Assembly: GCA_903847385.1 (NCBI GenBank)
Contig: CAINDO010000389.1
Coordinates: 1 to 37,317, forward strand
Origin: an uncultured Myxococcales bacterium
GTDB lineage: Bacteria; Myxococcota_A; Bradymonadia; UBA7976; UBA1532
Reading direction: 5' to 3'
DNA length: 37,317 bases
The notes below the pieces were generated by a model. It made no database searches and was not told the origin of the DNA. It was given only the letters and a program-made list of their open reading frames with translations. Below are positions 29,220 to 34,763 of the stretch, piece by piece (the stretch's first letter is position 1; each line of letters starts with the position of its first letter). The position numbers and the translations under genes were made by a program.

Positions 29220-30806
29220 TCAGATCAGCAGCGTGAAAGTCGTCTCGCCGGGCCGAGACTCGACCTCGACGCGGCCCCCGCGGCTGCGGGCGATGGCGGC
29301 CACGATCGCCAGGCCGAGGCCCGTGCCTCCGCGCCCCCGCTCCGTGGTGAAGAAGCGCTCGAACAGCCGGGCGCGGTTCTTCTCGCTGATGCCCGGGCCG
29401 TGATCGGTGACGCCGACCTGTATCGTGCCCGGGGCGGCGGCCTGGACGCTCAGGTGAACCGGCGCGTCCCCGCCGTGGCGCAGCGCGTTGTCCACCAGGT
29501 TGCCCACGGCGCTCTCCAGGTGCTCCGGGGCGATGGACAGCCGCTCGGGCGTCGAGTCCGCCACGGTGAGCGTGAGGCGCGGCCCGTGGCGCTCGGCGAG
29601 CGCGCCGAACCAGGCGCGCAGGTCGATGTGTTCCGCGGGCGGAGGCGTCACGGCGTTCTCGATGCGCGCGAGCTCCAGCAGGCGGAACACCAGGCGCTCC
29701 ATGCGCTGCGTATCCGTGGAGATGTTGCGCAGGAACCGCGCGCGCTCGTCCGGGGTCATGTCCGTGTCGCTCTCGGCGAGCAGCTCCACCGCGCCACGGA
29801 TCGAGGTCAGCGGGGTCTTCAGCTCGTGCCCGGCCTGGGCGGCGAACGCGGCGACGTACTCGGCGCGCTCCGTGAGCTGCTGCCGCAGGGCGTCGAGCGA
29901 CTCGGAGAGCGCGAACAACTCCGCGGGCACGAACCCCCGGGCGCGAAACGTGCGCCGCGGCTCGCCGCGGGTGATGGCGGCGGCGTCCTCCATGAGGGCC
30001 TCGACGGGGCGGCTGATGGCCCGGGAGAGCGCGTAGGCGACGGACACCGTGAGGCCGACGCACAAGAGCAGCGCCAGGGCCAGCTCGGCGCGGTAGAGCC
30101 ACAGCGCCTCGACGACGTCGACCCCCGTGCGCGACAGACGCACGACGGCGATCACTCGGCCGTCGGCGAAGACCGGCATGCCCGTGAACAGACGCACCTG
30201 ACCGCGCCGCCGGATGCCATCGAGCGGCGGCGTGGGTTCGTCGCTCACGCGTTCCCGCCCGACGACGGTGTAATGGCCGGAGAGCGCGCCCTGGACCTCG
30301 GGCAGGTCGTCGAGCACGGCGCCGAGCTCCGCCCCGCTCGAAGCCACGACCACCCCGCGCTCGTCCAGCACCCGCATGCCCGTGAGCGTGACGCGTTTGG
30401 CCCGGTCCAGGGGGCCCTTCAGGCGCGCGCCGGCCCGGAAGGCGGGGGTGTCGGCGACGTCGGCGAAGCGGGTGGGCGGGGCGGCCCGCGGCAGAATGCT
30501 CTGCGTGGGATCGAACTGCGGCGCGAGCGGGTAGAACGACTCGGTGGTGCCCGGCGGGCGCGCGGAGGCGGCGTCCGTCGAGCGGCCGTTCTCGGCGGCC
30601 CAGGCGTCTCGATAGACCTCGCCGATCCACACGGACTCGGCGATCAGCGCGGCCTCCGTCTGATGCAGAAGATGGGTCTGATAGATGCGCAGCAGGAGCA
30701 GCGCGATGATCGGCGCGAGCAGGATCAGCGCGTTGACGGCGAGGATGAGCAGCCGGATGGGCGGGCGCCGGCGTTGGGGCTGGCTCGCTTCGGCGGTCTC
30801 GGTCAT
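29220..30806 (-). CDS. Sensor histidine kinase (CreC-like)
   Basis: 528 residues. The start ATG 30806 has a purine-poor but G-rich leader and gives a normal N-terminus: basic residues, then TM1 (about 18-40). The periplasmic sensor region runs to about 225, and TM2 (about 233-258) is followed by a HAMP-like segment (ISRPVEALMEDAAAITRG). The dimerisation helix has His327 (AGHELKTPLTSIRG). The ATPase part has the N box (VGNLVDNALRHGG), the G1 box (DHGPGIS), the F box (LFERFFTTE) and the G2 box (GGTGLGLAI). This is a complete transmembrane kinase. It lies between the OmpR-type regulator and creD, so it is probably the CreC equivalent. Confidence 0.92.
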   Translation of the reverse strand: MTETAEASQPQRRRPPIRLLILAVNALILLAPIIALLLLRIYQTHLLHQTEAALIAESVWIGEVYRDAWAAENGRSTDAASARPPGTTESFYPLAPQFDPTQSILPRAAPPTRFADVADTPAFRAGARLKGPLDRAKRVTLTGMRVLDERGVVVASSGAELGAVLDDLPEVQGALSGHYTVVGRERVSDEPTPPLDGIRRRGQVRLFTGMPVFADGRVIAVVRLSRTGVDVVEALWLYRAELALALLLCVGLTVSVAYALSRAISRPVEALMEDAAAITRGEPRRTFRARGFVPAELFALSESLDALRQQLTERAEYVAAFAAQAGHELKTPLTSIRGAVELLAESDTDMTPDERARFLRNISTDTQRMERLVFRLLELARIENAVTPPPAEHIDLRAWFGALAERHGPRLTLTVADSTPERLSIAPEHLESAVGNLVDNALRHGGDAPVHLSVQAAAPGTIQVGVTDHGPGISEKNRARLFERFFTTERGRGGTGLGLAIVAAIARSRGGRVEVESRPGETTFTLLI

Positions 30807-30884
30807 GGCACCGCCCCCCCGCCCCGCTGAGCGGGGACGGCCCCCCGAAGGGGGCTTCGCTCCCTGCGGTCGCTCATGGCACCG
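30803..30884. repeat. 71-bp REP-like insert flanked by 11-bp direct repeats
   Basis: TCATGGCACCG occurs at 30803-30813 and 30874-30884. Between the copies are two GC hairpins: CCCCGC-TGA-GCGGGG (30822-30836) and GCCCCC-CGAA-GGGGGC (30840-30855). The repeated 11-mer contains the stop/start overlap (ATGA on the minus strand) of regulator and kinase, so the element looks like an insertion into, or a duplication of, the junction. On the minus strand it also contains a 24-codon frame (ATG 30877 to the TGA at 30803-30805) whose ends overlap the regulator stop and the kinase start, so coupling is kept. Confidence 0.65.
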
Positions 30885-31569
30885 ACAGTCGATAGCCCAC
30901 GCCGTACACGGTCTCGACGGGGTCGGCGCCCAGCTCGGCGAACTTGCGCCGCAGGCGACGGATGTGACTGTCGATGGTGCGATCGGTGATGTGATGGTCC
31001 GGGCCGAAGGCCTGGTCGGTGAGGGCGTCCCGGCTGAACACACGGCCGGGCGAGGCCAGCAGCACGCGCAGCAGCTCGAACTCGGAGACGGTCAGCACCA
31101 GCTCGCGCTCCCGCCAGTAACACCGGTGGGTCTCGGGCTCCAGGCGCAGGTGACCGCTGTGGATCGCTGCGGGCACGGGCGCCGGCGGGGTGGACGCGCC
31201 GCGCTGCGTGCGCCGCAGGACGACCTTCAGGCGCGTGACGACCTCGCGCGGCGAGAACGGCTTGGTCACATAGTCGTCCGCGCCCATCTCCAGGCCCAGG
31301 ATGCGGTCCAGCTCGTCGTCCCGGCTGCTCAGGAACAGAATCGGCGTGTCATGAGTGGCGCGCAGGCGCCGACACACCTCGAGGCCGTCCTCCTCGGGCA
31401 TCACGATGTCCAGCAGCAGACAGTCGAACGGCGGCTGCGCGGCGTGGAAACAGGCGATCGCCTCACGGCCGTCGGCGGCCTCGACGACGGTGTGTCCCGC
31501 CCGCACCAGCGCGAACCGCAGGACCTCGCGGATGTGCGGGTCGTCGTCGGCGATGAGCACGTGCGCCAT
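30874..31569 (-). CDS. OmpR/PhoB-family response regulator (CreB-like)
   Basis: 231 residues. The receiver domain (about 1-118) has Asp8/Asp9, phosphoacceptor Asp54 (LLLDIVMPEEDG) and Lys103 (YVTKPFSPRE). The winged-helix DNA-binding domain (about 138-230) has ELVLTVSEFELLRVLLASPGRVFSRDALTDQAFG, RTIDSHIRRLRRKF and the terminal hairpin VETVYGVGYRLSV. This is a standard two-component transcription factor, cognate to the kinase directly downstream. Direct-repeat DNA sites are typical of the family, and one lies before creD. The gene begins six bases after the end of the flavoprotein gene, so the two share an mRNA. Confidence 0.94.
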   Translation of the reverse strand: MAHVLIADDDPHIREVLRFALVRAGHTVVEAADGREAIACFHAAQPPFDCLLLDIVMPEEDGLEVCRRLRATHDTPILFLSSRDDELDRILGLEMGADDYVTKPFSPREVVTRLKVVLRRTQRGASTPPAPVPAAIHSGHLRLEPETHRCYWRERELVLTVSEFELLRVLLASPGRVFSRDALTDQAFGPDHHITDRTIDSHIRRLRRKFAELGADPVETVYGVGYRLSVP

Positions 31570-31575
31570 GGGGCG

Positions 31576-32727
31576 TCAGAGCTGGCTCGTGTCGGTCTCG
31601 AGGCCCAGCAGCACGCGGCCCACCAGGGCCTGCACCTGGGGGGTGACCATCATGTGTTGCGTGGCCACGTGGACATCGCGGAAGTGTCGCTGCAACGGGT
31701 TGTGATCGTACACGCTGGCGCCGCCGCCGGCCTCGTACATCAGATCCACCGCGTCCGCCGACTCGCGGACGGCATGGCAGGCGGCATTGCGCAGGCGCGC
31801 CCGCATGGGCACCGGCGCGGGCGTGTCTTCTTCGGCGGCGGTGAGCATGGCGGTCTCGGCCGTCTCGAAGAGCCAGGCGCGGGCGGCGCAGCGTTTGGCC
31901 TCGGCGCGGGCCACGGCGAGCTGCACCAGCTCGCGTTGCGCCAGGCCGCGGCGGCCGTTCAGGGTGGCCTTGCTGTTGGCCAGCGTGTTCAGGGCCCCGA
32001 TGGCCGAGTGGGCGATGCCCAGCGACACCGCCGCGATGCCGGCGGCGAGCACGCCGAAGACGGGCACGCCGAGCAGGGGGGCGATGCGGCGCGGCGGGTC
32101 GTCCACCAGGGAGAACGTGCGGTTGTTCGGCACGAACGCCTCGTCGATGAGCAGATCGTGGCTGCCCGTGCCGCGCAGGCCGCTGACGTCCCACGTGTCG
32201 ACGATGGTCGTCTGCTCGGCCTTGAAGACGAAACACCGCATCTCGGGCATGCCGCCGGTGCGCACGAGCGCGCCGACCATGCGGTGCTGCGCGTGCTCGC
32301 ACCCGCTGGCGTAGGGCCACTGACCGCTGACGCGGTAGCCGTGCGTGACCGGGTGGGCCTCGCCCATGGGCGCGAAGACGCCGCTGGCGACCGAGTCCTC
32401 CGGGCCGAAGATCTCTTCGTTCGTCGCGTCGTCCATCCAGCCGCACATGAGCGACGAGGTGATGGCGATCATCACCGTCCAGCCGGCGGAGGCGTCCGCC
32501 CGGGCGATGGCCTCGATGGCGGCGAGCACCGTGGGCAGGCCGGCGGCGGAGCCGCCGAGCGCCTGGGGCAGGGCGAGCTTGAACGCGCCGGCGGCGATCA
32601 GAGCCTCGAGGACCTCGGGCGGCATGCGCCGTTCGGCCTCGATGGCGGGGGCGTACGGCGCGATCTGCTGCGTGGCGCGGTAGATGCGTCGGAGCGCTTC
32701 GGTATCCAGACGGGCGGCTTCGTCCAT
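31576..32727 (-). CDS. Acyl-CoA dehydrogenase-fold flavoprotein (two-component monooxygenase-like)
   Basis: 383 residues. ATG 32727 follows a probable promoter very closely; longer upstream frames would run into the divergent gene's leader. The fold is that of acyl-CoA dehydrogenases and group D flavin monooxygenases such as HsaA: helical N-domain (MPPEVLEALIAAGAFKLALPQALGG), beta domain (GYRVSGQWPYASGCEHAQH, TWDVSGLRGTGSHDLLIDEAFVP), and helical C-domain ending with YDHNPLQRHFRDVHVATQHMMV. The RHFRDVHVATQH ending and the absence of the dehydrogenase catalytic Glu segment favour the monooxygenase/dibenzothiophene-desulfurisation-like branch. FMN or FAD and a separate reductase would be needed. 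The substrate is unknown. It is the first gene of the minus-strand run leading to the regulator and kinase. Confidence 0.85.
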   Translation of the reverse strand: MDEAARLDTEALRRIYRATQQIAPYAPAIEAERRMPPEVLEALIAAGAFKLALPQALGGSAAGLPTVLAAIEAIARADASAGWTVMIAITSSLMCGWMDDATNEEIFGPEDSVASGVFAPMGEAHPVTHGYRVSGQWPYASGCEHAQHRMVGALVRTGGMPEMRCFVFKAEQTTIVDTWDVSGLRGTGSHDLLIDEAFVPNNRTFSLVDDPPRRIAPLLGVPVFGVLAAGIAAVSLGIAHSAIGALNTLANSKATLNGRRGLAQRELVQLAVARAEAKRCAARAWLFETAETAMLTAAEEDTPAPVPMRARLRNAACHAVRESADAVDLMYEAGGGASVYDHNPLQRHFRDVHVATQHMMVTPQVQALVGRVLLGLETDTSQL

Positions 32728-32735
32728 GACCCCGC

Positions 32736-32764
32736 AATAAACAGACCCCGCGGTGCAGGCGCAA
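32736..32764 (-). promoter_or_regulatory. Probable leaderless promoter for the flavoprotein gene
   Basis: Read on the minus strand: TTGCGC (32764-32759), 17-base spacer, TTTATT (32741-32736), then only eight bases to the ATG. The mRNA would start at or near the start codon. The site is in the 103-bp divergent region; I see no clear promoter for the plus-strand phosphotransferase in it. Confidence 0.45.
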
Positions 32765-32830
32765 GCGCGATGTTCTCGGGCGCCCGTCGGGCCGCGTGAC
32801 GCGCGCGGGGCGCCGTGCGAGCATTGCGCC

Positions 32831-33922
32831 ATGCACGAAGCGCTCATCGACCCCGCCCGCCCCCCGCGCAGCCGCGAGACGCTCGACGCCGCCGCGGTCC
32901 ACGACTGGCTCCGCCGGCGCGTGCCCGCCCTGGCCGAGGTCGCCGCGCCGCCGGAGATCCTGCAGTTCCCCGGGGGCGCCTCGAACCTGACCTACCTGCT
33001 GCGGTACACCACCCCTGCGCTCGAGCTGGTGTTGCGGAGCCCGCCCTTCGGCCACAAGGCCAAGAGCGCGCACGACATGGTGCGCGAGGCCCGCCTGATG
33101 ACCGCGCTCGCGCCGGTCTTCCCGGAGGTGCCGGCGGTGGTCGCCGTGTGCGACGCCGCCGCCGACGGGCCGCTCGACTGCGAGTTCTACGTGATGGCGC
33201 GCATCCGCGGCATCATCCCGCGCACGGACCTGCCGGCGGCGCTGGGCCTGGACGCGGCCCGCACCCGCCAGCTCTGCCTGAACGTGCTCTGCCGACTCGT
33301 GGCGCTCCACGCCGTGGACTGGCAGGCCGCGGGCCTGGGGCACCTGGGCCGTGGCGAGGGCTACGTGCAGCGGCAGATCGAGGGCTGGTCCCGGCGCTAC
33401 CGCGACGCCCGCACCCCGGACGTGCCCGACTTCGAGGGCGTGATGGCCTGGCTGGCGGCGAACAGGCCGCCCGAATCGGGTATCTGCTTGATCCACAACG
33501 ACTTTCGCTTCGACAACGTGGTGCTCGACCCGGCGGATCCGCTGCGGGTGATCGGCGTGCTCGACTGGGAGATGGCCACGCTCGGCGACCCCCTGATGGA
33601 CCTGGGCAACAGCCTGGCCTACTGGGTGCGCGACGACGACGAGCCGATGTTTCAGGTGATGCGTCGGCAGCCCACCAACGCGCCGGGCATGCTCAGCCGC
33701 GAGGAGGTCGTGGCCTACTATTGCGCGCAGACCGGGCGGCCGGTCGGGGACTTCACGTTCTACTCGATCTACGGCCTGTTCCGGCTCGCCGGCATCCTGC
33801 AGCAGATCTATCAGCGGTTCGTGCAGGGCAACGCCCAGAACCCGCAGTTCGGCATGTTCGGGAGCCTGGTGACGGTGCTGGAGGCGCGTTGCCTGCGGAT
33901 CATCGGCGGCGCGGCGGGGTAG
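32831..33922 (+). CDS. APH-family phosphotransferase (ACAD10/11-like kinase domain)
   Basis: 363 residues. ATG 32831 is the first start after the divergent region and gives a normal N-terminus; a longer frame from 32753 would overlap the opposite promoter. The kinase fold of the aminoglycoside-phosphotransferase family is visible: FPGGASNLTYLLRY (nucleotide loop), catalytic HNDFRFDN (His222, Asp224) and metal-binding Asp245 (VLDWEMATLGDPLMDLGNSLAYWV). The latter run is typical of the branch that resembles the N-terminal kinase of mammalian ACAD10/ACAD11, which works on 4-hydroxy fatty acyl substrates; the acceptor here is unproven. The divergent neighbour has an acyl-CoA dehydrogenase fold and a dehydrogenase gene follows, consistent with lipid or acyl catabolism. 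Confidence 0.9.
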   Translation: MHEALIDPARPPRSRETLDAAAVHDWLRRRVPALAEVAAPPEILQFPGGASNLTYLLRYTTPALELVLRSPPFGHKAKSAHDMVREARLMTALAPVFPEVPAVVAVCDAAADGPLDCEFYVMARIRGIIPRTDLPAALGLDAARTRQLCLNVLCRLVALHAVDWQAAGLGHLGRGEGYVQRQIEGWSRRYRDARTPDVPDFEGVMAWLAANRPPESGICLIHNDFRFDNVVLDPADPLRVIGVLDWEMATLGDPLMDLGNSLAYWVRDDDEPMFQVMRRQPTNAPGMLSREEVVAYYCAQTGRPVGDFTFYSIYGLFRLAGILQQIYQRFVQGNAQNPQFGMFGSLVTVLEARCLRIIGGAAG

Positions 33923-33924
33923 CG

Positions 33925-33953
33925 CACGGGCCCCCTCGACGCCGCGGCCCGTG
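33925..33953 (+). terminator. Terminator-like hairpin after the phosphotransferase gene
   Basis: CACGGGCC (33925-33932), 13-base loop, GGCCCGTG (33946-33953): a perfect 8-bp stem starting three bases after the stop. There is no U-run, so termination would need help; it might only stabilise the mRNA end. Confidence 0.45.
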
Positions 33954-33991
33954 TCGGTCTACGGTGCAGCGGCACTGACCGCGGAGTCCCC

Positions 33992-34763
33992 ATGTCCCTG
34001 CAGAACCTCTTCGATCTCACCGGCAAGATCGCCCTGGTGACCGGCGCGAGCCGGGGGCATCGGCGAGTCCATCGCGCGCCTGCTGGCCGCGCAGGGCGCG
34101 CACGTGATCGTGGCCAGCCGCAAGGCCGCGAGCTGCGAGGCCGTGGCGGAGAGCATCCGCGCGGCGGGCGGCTCCGCCGAGGCGGCGGGCGTGCACATCG
34201 GCGAGATGGCCCAGATCGAGGCCCTGTGGGCCGATCTGAAGGCCCGCCACGGTCGCGTGGACATCGTGGTCAACAACGCCGCCGCCAACCCCTACTTCGG
34301 GCCCATCGCGGACACGGACCTCGGCGCTTTCCAGAAGACCCTGGACGTGAACGTGCGCGGCTACTTCTACATGAGCGCCCACGCGGTCAAGCTCATGGCG
34401 GCCAACGGCGGCGGGGCCATCGTCAACGTGGCGTCCGTCAACGGTGTGATCCCCGGCGCGTTCCAGGGCATCTATTCGATCACCAAGGCGGCCGTGATCT
34501 CGATGACGCAGGCGTTCGCCAAAGAGCACGCCAAGGATGCCATCCGCGTGAACGCGCTGCTGCCCGGCGCCACGGACACGAAGTTCGCCGCCGCCATCGT
34601 GCACAACCCGGACATCCTGCAGATGGTGCTCGGGCACGTGCCGATGAACCGCGTCGCGCAGCCGGACGAGATGGCCGGGGCCGTACTGTATCTCGTGTCC
34701 GCGGCGGGCAGTTACACCACGGGCGCTTGCCTCAATGTCGACGGCGGGTATCTGATCGCCTGA
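33992..34763 (+). CDS. Short-chain dehydrogenase/reductase, frameshifted near the 5' end
   Basis: The protein starts at ATG 33992 (GGAG upstream) as MSLQNLFDLTGKIALVTGASRG and breaks in the G run at 34053-34057. Removing one G gives GASRGIGESIARLLAAQGAHVIVASR and an intact 256-residue enzyme ending at 34763. The usual parts are present: the TGxxxGIG cofactor loop (in the restored frame), NNAAANPYFGP, Ser in NVASVNG, YSITK (Tyr-x3-Lys), and the C-terminal NVDGGYLIA. A basic residue after the second strand (ASRKA) suggests NADP. As written the sequence would not give a full protein; the likely cause is a homopolymer error. It is a classical SDR, and the substrate cannot be told. The stop shares one base with the next ATG. 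Confidence 0.88.
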
